Source: Bog-756 sp963701325 (GTDB taxonomy: Bacteria; Actinomycetota; Acidimicrobiia; Acidimicrobiales; RAAP-2). From it: 64,000 nucleotides of DNA. Position numbers and translations under genes: made by a program. Shown here piece after piece: positions 8,481 through 17,634 of the stretch (positions are counted from its first letter, which is position 1; every line of letters starts with the position of its first letter). Where the stretch lies: NCBI GenBank assembly GCA_963701325.1, contig OY969604.1:1054001-1118000 (forward strand), written 5' to 3'. A model generated the notes under the pieces. That model did not search any database, was not told where the DNA came from, and worked only from the letters and a program-made list of their open reading frames with translations.

Positions 8481-8486
8481 TAGTGT
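8481..8486 (+). promoter_or_regulatory. Leaderless -10 element of the monooxygenase gene
   Basis: TAGTGT lies exactly six bases before the GTG start at 8493, the spacing expected when transcription begins on the start codon. No Shine-Dalgarno sequence is present upstream of this GTG, which supports a leaderless mRNA. No good -35 hexamer is seen. Confidence 0.5.
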
Positions 8487-8492
8487 CCGGCC

Positions 8493-10421
8493 GTGCGCAA
8501 TCCCCACGCAGGCGAGCCGTTCGACACGTCCGACGCCGAGATCGCCGAAGCCCTCCTCGACGTCTCGATCCCGACGCTGCTGCTCTCGCTCGTGCACATG
8601 TCCGGCGACCCGGAGATCCTCCGCGGCCGGCTGCGTCCGGCCGGCCTCTTCCTCAACGAGGTGCAGGGGTACATGAGCGAGGAGGACAAGGCCGACGCCC
8701 GGGCCCTCGCCGTGGAGGTCATCGGCGACTACCGCGCACGCGGCTGCCCCGAACCCGCGCCGCTCCCCGCCGAGCTGCTCCACGAGATGATGAGCTGGCT
8801 GGTCTGCGAGGACGTCCCCGAGGAGTACGTCCCGCTGCTGATGGAGGAGATGGAGCTCGACGGCCGCGACGCGCGCCGGGTCGAGATGGCCGGCAGTTCC
8901 CCCGACCGGGCGGCATTCCCGGTGGTGGTGGTCGGCTGCGGCCAGTCGGGCCTGTTGGCCGGCATCCGGCTCCTCGAGGCCGGCATCCCCTTCACGATCC
9001 TCGAGAAGAACGCCGGCGTCGGCGGCACCTGGTGGGAGAACTCCTATCCGGGTGCCAGAGTCGACGTGGGCAATCACTTCTACTGCTACAGCTTCGAGCC
9101 GAGCGACCACTGGACCGAGTACTTCGCCCGCCAGCCCGAGCTCCAGCGCTACTTCGCCTCGGTCATGGACAAGTACGACATCGGGCGGCACGTCCGGTGG
9201 GAGACCGAAGCGCTCGGGGCGGCGTGGGACGACGAGACCGCCACCTGGTCGGTGCGGGTGCGCGCCGCCGACGGCACTGTGGACGTGCTCGAAGCCCGCG
9301 CGATCATCTCGGCCGTCGGCCAACTCAACCGTCCCCATCTTCCCGAGATCCCGGGCCAGGAGTCCTTTGCCGGCCCCGCCTTCCATTCGGCCCGCTGGGA
9401 CCACGATGTCGTCCTCGACGGTCGGCGGGTGGCCTTGATCGGGGCCGGGGCAAGCGGTTTCCAGATCGCCCCGACCATCGCCCCGGCGGTCGGGCGCCTG
9501 ACCGTCTTCCAGCGGACCGCCCAGTGGATGTTCCCCAACCCCAACTATCACGCGACCGTCGGCCCGGGGGTGCGCTGGGCGCTCCGACACCTGCCCTTCT
9601 ACGGTCGCTGGTACCGGTTCCTGCTCTTCTGGCCCGGCTGCGACAAGGGCCTCGAGGCGGCCCGGGTCGACCCCGACTACCCCGACCAGCAGCGGGCGGT
9701 CAGCGAGACCAACGAGCTCACCCGGCAGATGTTCACCGAGTGGATCGCCGGTCAGATCGGCGACGACCCCGACCTGCTGGCAAAGGTCGTTCCCGACTAC
9801 CCGGCCACCGGCAAGCGCACCCTGCAGGACAACGGTGCGTGGCTGTCCGCGCTCACCCGCGACAACGTGGACCTGGTCCGCACCGCCATCGACCACATCG
9901 AGCCGGACGCGGTGGTCACCGTCGACGGCGAACGGTACCCGGCCGACCTGATCGTCTACGCGACCGGGTTCGAGGCGACGCGGATGCTCGCGCCGATGGA
10001 GATCACCGGACGGGACGGAGCCGACCTGCGCACGACGTGGGGGGAGCGGCCGGCGGCCTACCTCGGCATCACCGTGCCGGGATTCCCCAACTTCTTCTGC
10101 ATGTACGGCCCGGGCACCAACCTGGCCCACGGCGGCAGTCTCATCTTCCACTCCGAGTGCCAGATGCGCTACATCACCCGATGCGTCGAGGCACTCGTGG
10201 TCGGCGACCACCGGTCGATGGAGCCCCGCCGGGAGCGCTACGACGACTGGCACGAGCGGAGCCAGCGCGAGATCAAGAAGCTGGTGTGGTCCCAGCCCTC
10301 GATCAAGCACTCCTTCTTCAAGAACTCCCACGGTGAGATCCACGTGCTGAGCCCCTGGCGCCTGGTCGACTACTGGGCGTGGACGAAGGAGCCGGACCTC
10401 TCGGACTTCGTCATCCGCTGA
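8493..10421 (+). CDS. Flavin-containing Baeyer-Villiger-type monooxygenase with N-terminal helical extension
   Basis: A 642-residue flavoprotein. After an unusual ~140-residue mostly helical N-terminal extension comes the FAD-binding motif VVGCGQSG, then the GGTWWENSYPGARVD segment typical of Baeyer-Villiger monooxygenases, the fingerprint FAGPAFHSARW (FxGxxxHxxxW), and the NADPH motif GAGASG. The C-terminal part contains YATGFEATRML and GPGTNLAHGGS. BVMOs insert oxygen next to a ketone using NADPH and O2, giving esters or lactones. Extended-N-terminus BVMOs acting on bulky ketones or steroids exist, but substrate assignment here is inference from the oxidative neighbourhood. Confidence 0.92.
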   Translation: MRNPHAGEPFDTSDAEIAEALLDVSIPTLLLSLVHMSGDPEILRGRLRPAGLFLNEVQGYMSEEDKADARALAVEVIGDYRARGCPEPAPLPAELLHEMMSWLVCEDVPEEYVPLLMEEMELDGRDARRVEMAGSSPDRAAFPVVVVGCGQSGLLAGIRLLEAGIPFTILEKNAGVGGTWWENSYPGARVDVGNHFYCYSFEPSDHWTEYFARQPELQRYFASVMDKYDIGRHVRWETEALGAAWDDETATWSVRVRAADGTVDVLEARAIISAVGQLNRPHLPEIPGQESFAGPAFHSARWDHDVVLDGRRVALIGAGASGFQIAPTIAPAVGRLTVFQRTAQWMFPNPNYHATVGPGVRWALRHLPFYGRWYRFLLFWPGCDKGLEAARVDPDYPDQQRAVSETNELTRQMFTEWIAGQIGDDPDLLAKVVPDYPATGKRTLQDNGAWLSALTRDNVDLVRTAIDHIEPDAVVTVDGERYPADLIVYATGFEATRMLAPMEITGRDGADLRTTWGERPAAYLGITVPGFPNFFCMYGPGTNLAHGGSLIFHSECQMRYITRCVEALVVGDHRSMEPRRERYDDWHERSQREIKKLVWSQPSIKHSFFKNSHGEIHVLSPWRLVDYWAWTKEPDLSDFVIR

Positions 10422-10504
10422 ACGCCGGCAGCGTGGGCGTGCCCGGCGCACGCTGACCCGGCGGGCGGAACGGACTGGGCAGAGCGTCCTGCCGCTCGCT
10501 ACTA

Positions 10505-10520
10505 TCGAACATATGTTCGT
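10505..10520 (+). promoter_or_regulatory. LexA (SOS) operator of the mutagenesis cassette
   Basis: TCGAACATATGTTCGT is a near-perfect actinobacterial SOS box (consensus TCGAAC-N4-GTTCGA, one mismatch at the last base). It lies directly upstream of imuA', imuB and dnaE2, a gene set known to be LexA-controlled in mycobacteria. An ATG at 10513 falls inside the box, which argues against that codon as the translation start. Confidence 0.9.
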
Positions 10521-10563
10521 AGCACCTCCCCGACCACGGGACGCGGATCCCCCGGGGGAGGAG

Positions 10564-11274
10564 ATGGCCCCGTGCCCCCGGGGGACCCTGGACCGGGGGC
10601 TCGACACGACCGCCCTCGCCGCCCTGGCTCTGATCGGCGAGCGTGCCCGCCCGGTCGCCGCCGGCCGGACCCGCCTCCTCCCGGTGGCGGCACCCTTGGC
10701 CGGGCTGCTGCCGGACGGGGTCCTGCGCCGGGGTACCACCCTGGTGGTGCACGGTCCCGCCGACGGTGGCGCCCTCAGCGTGGCGCTGGCCCTGGTGTCC
10801 GCGGCCTCGGGCGCCGGCTCGTGGTGCGCGCTGGTCGGCCATCCCGCCCTCGGCGCGGTCGCCGCGCACGACCTCGGCATCGACCTCGGGCGCCTGGCCG
10901 TGGTGCCCCGGCCGGGGGCGGCGTGGGCCGGGGTCACCGCCGCGCTGCTCGAGGGGGTCGACCTGGTGCTGCTGTGCCCCCCCTTCCCGCCCCGGCCGGC
11001 CGTGGCCCGACGGCTGGTGGCACGGGCGCGGGGGCGCGGGGCCGTGCTGGTGGTGGCGCCGGGACGGACCGACTGGCCCGAGCCGCCCGACCTTCAGTTC
11101 CGGGTCGACGAAGCGGCGTGGGAGGGGGTCGGGGCCGGCGAGGGGTACCTCCGTCGGCGACGGATGACGGTGACCGCGACCGGGCGCCGGTCCGCAGGCC
11201 GGCCGGCCAGCCGGCACCTGTGGCTGCCCGCACCCGACGGGACGGTCGGCGGACCCGGGGACCCCGGGGCCTGA
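10564..11274 (+). CDS. ImuA' RecA-like mutasome protein
   Basis: Protein of about 236 residues with a degenerate RecA-like fold: LAGLLPDGVLRRGTTLVVHG occupies the P-loop position but lacks a proper GxxxxGKT, and VDLVLLCPP sits at Walker B. These features, the SOS box and the following imuB-dnaE2 identify it as the ImuA'/Rv3395c-type accessory factor of translesion synthesis. I place the start at ATG 10564, after a GGGGGAGGAG run and downstream of the SOS box. An in-frame ATG at 10513 overlaps the operator and is less likely. In mycobacteria ImuA' and ImuB bridge DnaE2 to the replication machinery. Confidence 0.82.
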   Translation: MAPCPRGTLDRGLDTTALAALALIGERARPVAAGRTRLLPVAAPLAGLLPDGVLRRGTTLVVHGPADGGALSVALALVSAASGAGSWCALVGHPALGAVAAHDLGIDLGRLAVVPRPGAAWAGVTAALLEGVDLVLLCPPFPPRPAVARRLVARARGRGAVLVVAPGRTDWPEPPDLQFRVDEAAWEGVGAGEGYLRRRRMTVTATGRRSAGRPASRHLWLPAPDGTVGGPGDPGA

Positions 11275-11275
11275 C

Positions 11276-12367
11276 ATGGACCGCCTGCTCGTCGTGCGCT
11301 GCCCCGAGCTCCTAGAGGAGGACGAGGGCGGGGCCGCCCTGCGCGCCTTTGCCGCGGTGGTCGCCAGGATCGAGACCCTCTGCCCCTGGGTGACCACTGT
11401 GCGCCCCGGTCTCTGCTCGCTGCCGGCACGCGGGCCCGCCCGCTACTTCGGTGGCGAGACCGCCCTGGCCGACCTCGTCGGTGCCACGGCCTCGGCCGTC
11501 ACCCCGGCCGAGGTGGGGGTGGCCGACGGGTTGTTCGCCGCCGTGCTCGCCGCCGGGCAGGGACTGGTCGTCCCGGCCGGGGGGACACCGGAGTTCCTCG
11601 CTCCGCTGCCGGTCCTCAGCCTCGGCCAGCCCGACCTCGCCGAGCTGCTCGGCCGGCTGGGCATCCACACCCTCGGGGAGTTCGCCGCACTGCCCGAGGC
11701 CCACGTGCTCGGGCGGTTCGGGGCAGAGGGCGCCCTCGGTCACCGGGTCGCCGGGGGCCGGACCGGCGAGGCGGCCGGTCTGCGCATGGCCGGTGGCGGC
11801 CGGCGCCGGACCACCGGGGGGGACCCGGCGGCGCCAGTGGTGACCGAGCCCGGCTTCTGGGGCGGGGTCAGCGACACCGACACCCGGGCGGCCAGGTGCC
11901 TGGAGGCTGTCCAGGCACTCCTCGGCCCCGACGGTGTGGTCACCGCCCACCTCCAGGGCGGGCGCGGGCCGGTGGAGCGCGCCCGCTTCGTCACCTGGAA
12001 CGCCCGGGCCGAGCAGCGGGTCGAGCAGAAGAGCCGGGACGGTGGCGCCCCATGGCCCGGGCGGCTGCCGCCGCCGGCCCCGGCCGTCGTCCACCCGGCA
12101 CCCCTCCGCGCCGATCTGGCCGATGCCCGCGGGGGCCCGGTGCGGGTCTCGGGACGTGGCCTGCTCACCTCCCCACCCGACCGCCTCTCGGTGGAGGAGG
12201 GACCCTGGACCGCGCTCTCCGGGTGGGCGGGCCCCTGGCCGTCGGACGAGCGGTGGTGGTCGCGGTCCCGGCGGCGGGGTGCCCGGCTGCAGGCGGTCAC
12301 CGCTGGGTCCGCGCACCTGCTCCTGCTCGAACGGGGTCGCTGGTGGGTCGAAGCCACCTACGGCTAG
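11276..12367 (+). CDS. imuB: ImuB-like Y-family polymerase homologue, N-terminally short
   Basis: A 363-residue protein with the ImuB core PARGPARYFGGETALADL, VGVADGLFAA and the helix-hairpin-helix-like LGIHTLGEFAALPEAHVLGRF. ImuB proteins are catalytically inactive Y-family homologues of about 500 residues that link DnaE2 to the beta clamp. This copy begins at what corresponds to the RCPEL...RAF region, so roughly the first 60-70 residues (first palm strand) are missing. In-frame upstream sequence reaches a stop at 11171-11173 with no start codon. I also see no obvious beta-clamp motif of the QLxLF type. Starts one base after the imuA' stop. May be a reduced but working version or part of a decaying cassette. 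Confidence 0.8.
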   Translation: MDRLLVVRCPELLEEDEGGAALRAFAAVVARIETLCPWVTTVRPGLCSLPARGPARYFGGETALADLVGATASAVTPAEVGVADGLFAAVLAAGQGLVVPAGGTPEFLAPLPVLSLGQPDLAELLGRLGIHTLGEFAALPEAHVLGRFGAEGALGHRVAGGRTGEAAGLRMAGGGRRRTTGGDPAAPVVTEPGFWGGVSDTDTRAARCLEAVQALLGPDGVVTAHLQGGRGPVERARFVTWNARAEQRVEQKSRDGGAPWPGRLPPPAPAVVHPAPLRADLADARGGPVRVSGRGLLTSPPDRLSVEEGPWTALSGWAGPWPSDERWWSRSRRRGARLQAVTAGSAHLLLLERGRWWVEATYG

Positions 12368-12380
12368 CAGGAACGGGACG

Positions 12381-15300
12381 ATGGCCTACGCCGAGCTCCA
12401 TGCGCACTCCAACTTCTCCTTCCTCGACGGGGCCAGCCACCCCGAGGAGCTCGCCGCAGAGGCGGCCCGGCTCGGCCTCACCGCCCTGGCCCTCACCGAC
12501 CACGACGGCCTCTACGGCGTGGTCCGCTTCGCCGGGGCGGCCCGGGCCGCCGGCCTGCCCACCGTGTTCGGGGCCGAGCTCACCCTGTCGGGGACGGGCG
12601 CCGCCCACCCGCGTACCGGGGTGCCCGACCCGGACGGCACCCACCTGGTGGTGCTGGCCCGCGACCCCGAGGGGTACGCACGCCTCGGGCGGGTCATCGC
12701 CGAGGCCCACCTGGCGGGTGGGGAGAAGGGCAAGCCGCTCCTCACCCTCGACGCCCTGGCCGACCACCACGGCGGGCACTGGCAGGTCCTCACCGGCTGC
12801 CGCAAGGGGGCGCTGGCCGCGGCGCTGACCGGGGAGGGCCCGCGCGCCGCGGGTCGCGCCCTCGACCGTCTCGTCGACCGCTTCGGGCGCGACCACGTGG
12901 CCGTCGAGCTCTGGGACCACGGCACACCGCTCGACACCACCCGCAACGACGCCCTGGCCGTACTGGCCGCAGGACGGGGGGTGGACCCGGTCGCCACCAA
13001 CAACGTGCACTACGCCACCCCCGCCCGCTTCCCGCTGGCCACCGCCCTGGCCGCCGTGCGGTCCCGACGGGCACTCGAGGACCTCGAGGGGTGGCTCCCC
13101 TCATCCCCCACCGCGTGCCTGCGGGGCGAAGCCGAGCAGCGGCGCCGGTTCGCCCGGTGGCCCGGAGCGGTCGAACGGGCGGGCGAGATCGGTGCGGCCT
13201 GCGCGTTCGACCTGCGCCTGGTCGCGCCGCGGCTCCCCGACTTCCCGGTGCCGGTGGGCCACACCGAGCAGACCTGGCTGGTCGAGCTGGTCCGCCGGGG
13301 TGCCGCCGACCGCTACGGGCCGCGGGGAGCCGAGCGGGTCGCGGGCGCATATGCCCGGCTCGACCACGAGCTCGAGGTCATCGGCGCGCTCGGCTTCGCC
13401 GGGTACTTCCTCACCGTCTGGGACATCGTCCGGTTCTGCCGGGAGGAGGACATCCTCTGCCAGGGTCGGGGATCGGCCGCCACCTCGGCGGTCTGCTACG
13501 CCCTCGGCATCACCAACGTGGACGCGGTCTCCCTCGGGCTGCTCTTCGAGCGCTTCCTCTCCCCCGCCCGCGACGGCCCCCCCGACATCGACGTCGACAT
13601 CGAGTCCTCGCGAACGCGAGGAGGTCATCCAGTACGTCTACGCGCGCTACGGGCGGCTGCACGCCGCCCAGGTGGCCAACGTCATCACCTACCGGCCCCG
13701 TTCCGCCCTGCGCGACGTGGGCAAGGCGCTCGGGCACACCGCCGACGAAGTGGACGTCTGGGCCAAGTCGGTCGAACGGGGTGAGCCCCTCGGTGAACGG
13801 GAGGACCTCCCTCCCCTGGTCCAGGAGCTCGCCGGCGAGCTGCTGGACTTCCCCCGCCACCTCGGCATCCATTCCGGCGGCATGGTCATCTGCGACCGTC
13901 CGGTGATCGAGGTCTGCCCGGTCGAGTGGGGCCGGATGCCGGGACGCAGCGTGCTCCAGTGGGACAAAGACGACTGCGCGGCGGCCGGGCTGGTCAAGTT
14001 CGACCTGCTCGGCCTCGGCATGCTCACCGCGCTCCACCACATGGTCGACCTGGTGCGCGCCTTCCATCACGTGGAGATCGACCTGGCACGGCTCGAGCAG
14101 GAGCCCGAGGTCTACGACCTGCTGTGCCGGGCCGACACGGTGGGCGTGTTCCAGGTGGAGTCCCGGGCCCAGATGAACACCCTCCCCCGGGTCCGGCCGC
14201 GCTGCTTCTACGACCTGGCCATCGAGGTGGCCCTCATCCGTCCCGGGCCCATCCAGGGCAACGCCGTGCACCCCTATATCCGGCGTCGCAACGGGACCGA
14301 GCCGGTCACCTACCTCCACCCGCTGCTCCGACCCTCGCTGGAGCGGACGCTCGGGGTACCCCTCTTCCAGGAGCAGCTGATGCAGATCGCCATCGACGTG
14401 GCCGGGTTCACCCCGACCGAGGCGGACGAGCTGCGCCAGGCGATGAGCGCCAAGCGCTCCGGCGAGCGCATGGCCCGCCTGCGCGACCGCCTGTTCGACG
14501 GGATGGCCGCCCGCGGCGTGGACGGGGAGGTGGCCGAGCAGGTGTACGTCGCGCTCGCCGCCTTCGCCAGCTTCGGGTTCCCCGAGAGCCACTCGGTGGC
14601 CTTCGCCCACCTCGTCTACTCGACCGCCTGGTGCAAGGTGCACTACCCGGCCGCCTTCACCGCCGGGTTGCTCAACGCCCAACCCATGGGGTTCTGGTCC
14701 CCCCAGAGCCTGGTTGCCGATGCCAAGCGCCACGGGGTGGTCGTCCGGCGGCCCGACGTCAACGCGGGACGGGCCGACGCATCCCTCGAGCCCGAGGAGC
14801 CCACGGAGCCGGAGAGGTGCGGGGCCACCACGCGGTGCGCGGTGCGCCTCGGCCTCTCGTCGGTGCGCGGCGTGGGGGCGGAGAGCGCGGCCCGGATCGA
14901 GGCGGGCGCCCCCTGGGCGCACATGGAGGACCTGGTGCGCCGCGCCGGGGTGAGCCGCGCCCAGCTCGAGGCGCTCGCCACTGCCGGCGCCCTCGACGGT
15001 CTGGCCGGAGCCGGGGTCGGGGGTGACGACCGGTGGTCGGGGCGGGGAACCCGACGCCGCTCCCTCGTCTGGGGGGCGGGCGCGGCGTCCCAGGCCACCG
15101 CGGACCGGCTGCCGGGGGTGGTCACCGGGGTAGAGCCGCCACCCCTCCCCACCCCCACCCGGTGGGAGGGGGCCGCCGACGACCTCTGGTCACTCGGCAT
15201 GACCCCGGACACCACGGCGATGGAACTGGCCCGGGGTGGGCTGGACCGGCGCGGGGTGCTGGCGGCCGGCGCCCTGGCCGGTCGACCGGCCGGAGAGCGG

Positions 15301-15567
15301 GTCACCGTCGGGGGGGTGGTGACCCACCGCCAGCAACCCGAGAGCGCCCGCGGGGCGGTGTTCCTGAACCTCGAGGACGAGACCGGGATGGTCAACATCG
15401 TGTGCTCCCGGGGTGCCTGGATCCGGTGGAGGTCGGTGGCCCGGTCGTGCCCGGCGCTCCTGGTACGGGGTCGGATCGAGCGGTCAGAGGGGTCGATGAC
15501 CCTCGTCGCCGAGAGATTCGAGCCGCTGCCACTCGGCCCGGTCCCGGCCTCACGAGACTTCCGCTGA
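12381..15567 (+). pseudogene. dnaE2: Error-prone DNA polymerase DnaE2, interrupted by a +1 frameshift
   Basis: C-family polymerase specialised for damage-induced mutagenesis. The first frame (12381 to about 13612) encodes the PHP domain (ELHAHSNFSFLDGASHPEEL, TDHDGLYG) and the palm start with catalytic aspartates in PPDIDVDIES. The protein then continues at REEVIQYVYARYGR in the +1 frame to 15567, covering fingers, thumb, HhH and OB domains (VTVGGVVTHRQQPES). Joined, the product is about 1062 residues, the normal DnaE2 length. The shift falls within a perfect inverted repeat, CCTCGCG-AA-CGCGAGG (13606-13621). The first frame closes at 13784 after a nonsense tail. The cause may be a sequencing/assembly error at the palindrome, a real inactivating mutation, or recoding. 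Confidence 0.88.
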
Positions 15568-15855
15568 CCGCCGTCACGGAAATACCTTCCCGGGTGCTTG
15601 ACTACTGTGCGTCACATGGTGAACACTAAGAGTGATGATGCAGTGCCTCAGCAACACCGATGATTCACATACAGCACGCAGTCATTGACCGACCAGGCGT
15701 TCCCGGACGCAGCAGCACCCGTCGCAGCCAGGCGGTACGGGGTTCGAAACCCCCGGGAGATCCCCGGAGGCACAGCCGGACCGAGGCCCCACACCGTGCG
15801 CTCTCAGTGACCCTATCCACCCCGTGACATCGGCGATACCAGGAGGCAGTGCTCT

Positions 15856-16545
15856 ATGACCGCAACGATCGTAGGTCTCAACGCATTCTCCATCGAGCTC
15901 GTGATCGCCCTGGTGGCCGTCTCGATGGTCGCCGGCGTGGTCGACCTCGTCCGGAAGCCGGGGTGGGCCTGGCGAGCGGCCCAGGAGAGCAGGATCGCCT
16001 ACCTCGTCCTGATCCTCCTGCTTCCGCTGATCGGGCTCGGCATGTACCTCTACGGGGCCCGGCCCAAGGTCGTGGCCGTCGCGTCGGCCGGGCGGGCGGC
16101 GAGCCTCCCCTTCGAGCGCTTCGGCGAGGACTCGGTGCAGAAGCAGCGCGAGGACGGCCGGCCGCTGGGCACCATCGCCGCACCGGTGGCACTCGGCAGC
16201 TTCGGCGAGATCCGCGGCGAAGGGGCGTACCCCTTCGGCGGGGACGCCGCGTCGGTTCCGGTCGGTGGCAGTGCCAGCCAACAGCCCACCGGGGCCACAG
16301 CCACCTTGCGGTCGCCGGTCGGACTGGCCCGCGCCTACCGCCCGCGCCAACGCGACGCGGTCCCGGGCGTCGAGCGGGTGGCACGGTCCGCCCAGACCGC
16401 CACCGGGAGCACGACCATGACCGTCCCGTCCGGGTGGAAGGCCGACCCGACCGGCCGCCACGAGTTCCGGTACTGGGACGGAGAGCACTGGACCGAGAAC
16501 GTCGCCGACGCCGGGCTCCAGGACCGCGACGCCGTGTCCGTCTGA
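15856..16545 (+). CDS. Membrane protein with PLDc_N-like two-helix region and C-terminal DUF2510
   Basis: A 229-residue protein. Two hydrophobic helices lie at the N-terminus (IELVIALVAVSMVAGVVDLV and IAYLVLILLLPLIGLGMYLY), separated by a short loop, as in the N-terminal module of cardiolipin-synthase-like phospholipase D proteins. The phospholipase catalytic domain itself is absent. A long polar linker follows, then a DUF2510 module GWKADPTGRHEFRYWDGEHW near the C-terminus. The arrangement suggests an envelope-located accessory or sensor protein; function unknown. The 288 bases between dnaE2 and this gene hold no convincing gene apart from a 15-codon frame at 15616. Confidence 0.8.
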   Translation: MTATIVGLNAFSIELVIALVAVSMVAGVVDLVRKPGWAWRAAQESRIAYLVLILLLPLIGLGMYLYGARPKVVAVASAGRAASLPFERFGEDSVQKQREDGRPLGTIAAPVALGSFGEIRGEGAYPFGGDAASVPVGGSASQQPTGATATLRSPVGLARAYRPRQRDAVPGVERVARSAQTATGSTTMTVPSGWKADPTGRHEFRYWDGEHWTENVADAGLQDRDAVSV

Positions 16546-16584
16546 TCGCCGGCTCCGCCCGCTCCGGCACCCTCTCCCCTCTGT

Positions 16585-16632
16585 CGGCTGGTCCGTCTGT
16601 CCCCCCCGTCAGCGTCCCTGGCGGACCAGCCG
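16585..16632. terminator. Inverted repeat between convergent genes
   Basis: Perfect 11-bp arms CGGCTGGTCCG (16585-16595) and CGGACCAGCCG (16622-16632) with a 26-base pyrimidine-rich loop, placed where the DUF2510 membrane gene and holA converge. The right arm overlaps the last codons of holA. A plausible bidirectional transcription terminator. Confidence 0.5.
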
Positions 16633-17634
16633 GCTGAGGCGGGCCACGAGCACCTCGAGGACGGCATCCCCCGGCAGCGCTGTCGCCCCGCGTAGGTCGA
16701 GGTCTGCGTCGGCCAGAAGGCGGATGGCCCGGGCGATCCGCCCGGACCCGAGCCTGTGAGCCTGAGCGAGGGCCTTCTTGGCCGGGAAGACGCTCCTCAT
16801 CCCGAGTACCTCGGCGGCCTGCTCCGGCGTGGTCACGTCCGACCCGTCCAACCGGAGCATCTGGCGGTAGTGCCGGTGGAGCAGGGACAGGACCACGAGC
16901 GGGTGGGAGTCACCGGCGGTCAGGATCCGGCGGAGCACGGACAGGGCACGTGCGGTCTCTCCAGAGTCGATGGCGTCGGTGAGGTCCCACGGGGCGAGCG
17001 AGCCTGCCTCGCCGAGGAACGGCTCGAGGTCGTCGAGGGTGACGGTCGCCCCCGCGCCGTACGCGGCGGCCAGCGTGTCGAGCAGCCCGACCAGCCGGCC
17101 CATGTCCGAGCCCAGGTGGTCGGCGAGCCGGGCCGCCGCCCCGCCGTCGAGCCGGACCGGGCCACCCTTGAGGTGCTCGGTGAGCCACTGGGACCGAGCC
17201 CTGCCCGTTCCCACCGAGGTGTCGAGGACCTCCCCAGCAGCCCCGACCGCCTTCGACAGGGCCGGCGGGACGGTGCCGCCGCCGGCCACGAGTACCAGAA
17301 CGGTCGTGGGCAGGGGATCGGCCACATAGGCCGCGAGACGCTTGGCGTCGGCCGTGGTGATCTGGCCGGCCTCACGGACGACCACCACTCGCCGGTCCAC
17401 CAGGAACGCGGGCGTCGTGCAGGCGTCGATGACCGCTCCGATGTCGACCGGGTCGACCCCCGGACCACCGAACTCCTCGACGGTCATCGACGGGTCGCCG
17501 TCGCCGACCAGCCGCCCGACCAGCGCGTGGGCGGCCTGGGCCACCAGCGCCGGATCGTCCCCCCGCACCAGGTAGGCGACGCGCTCGAGGGGCGCGGCAC
17601 CCGCGGGTGCGGCGACCGGTGCCCGCGCGCTCAC
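16609..17634 (-). CDS. holA: DNA polymerase III delta subunit
   Basis: A 341-residue AAA+-like clamp-loader subunit. N-terminal segments VAYLVRGDDPALVAQAAHAL, FLVDRRVVVVREAGQ and LVLVAGGGTVPPALSKAV match the HolA pattern of a degenerate P-loop fold, followed by the collar-forming helical C-terminus. HolA opens the beta clamp for loading at primed sites. GTG start at 17634 with 4-bp overlap with the folP stop (GTGA), so folP and holA are coupled. Actinobacterial holA is more often near comEC and rpsT; linkage to folP and a thioredoxin gene here is a local arrangement. Confidence 0.9.
   Translation of the reverse strand: MSARAPVAAPAGAAPLERVAYLVRGDDPALVAQAAHALVGRLVGDGDPSMTVEEFGGPGVDPVDIGAVIDACTTPAFLVDRRVVVVREAGQITTADAKRLAAYVADPLPTTVLVLVAGGGTVPPALSKAVGAAGEVLDTSVGTGRARSQWLTEHLKGGPVRLDGGAAARLADHLGSDMGRLVGLLDTLAAAYGAGATVTLDDLEPFLGEAGSLAPWDLTDAIDSGETARALSVLRRILTAGDSHPLVVLSLLHRHYRQMLRLDGSDVTTPEQAAEVLGMRSVFPAKKALAQAHRLGSGRIARAIRLLADADLDLRGATALPGDAVLEVLVARLSRLVRQGR

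Noticed and set aside
7368..10937. A minus-strand open frame of nearly 1200 codons across the monooxygenase and ImuA' genes
   Set aside because: Only the last third (7368-8393) has protein-family features; the rest is antisense to well-supported genes and reflects the GC-rich codon bias.
15616..15663. 15-codon frame MVNTKSDDAVPQQHR with TACTGT seven bases before ATG
   Set aside because: Fits the leaderless spacing but has no other support and no coupling to the next gene 190 bases away.
15735..15760. GGGGTTCGAAACCCCC, T-arm-like palindrome, considered as a tRNA end or another repeat unit
   Set aside because: No cloverleaf can be built around it, no partner TTCGAA at about 117 bp, and none of the CCCAGGTCAGC block.
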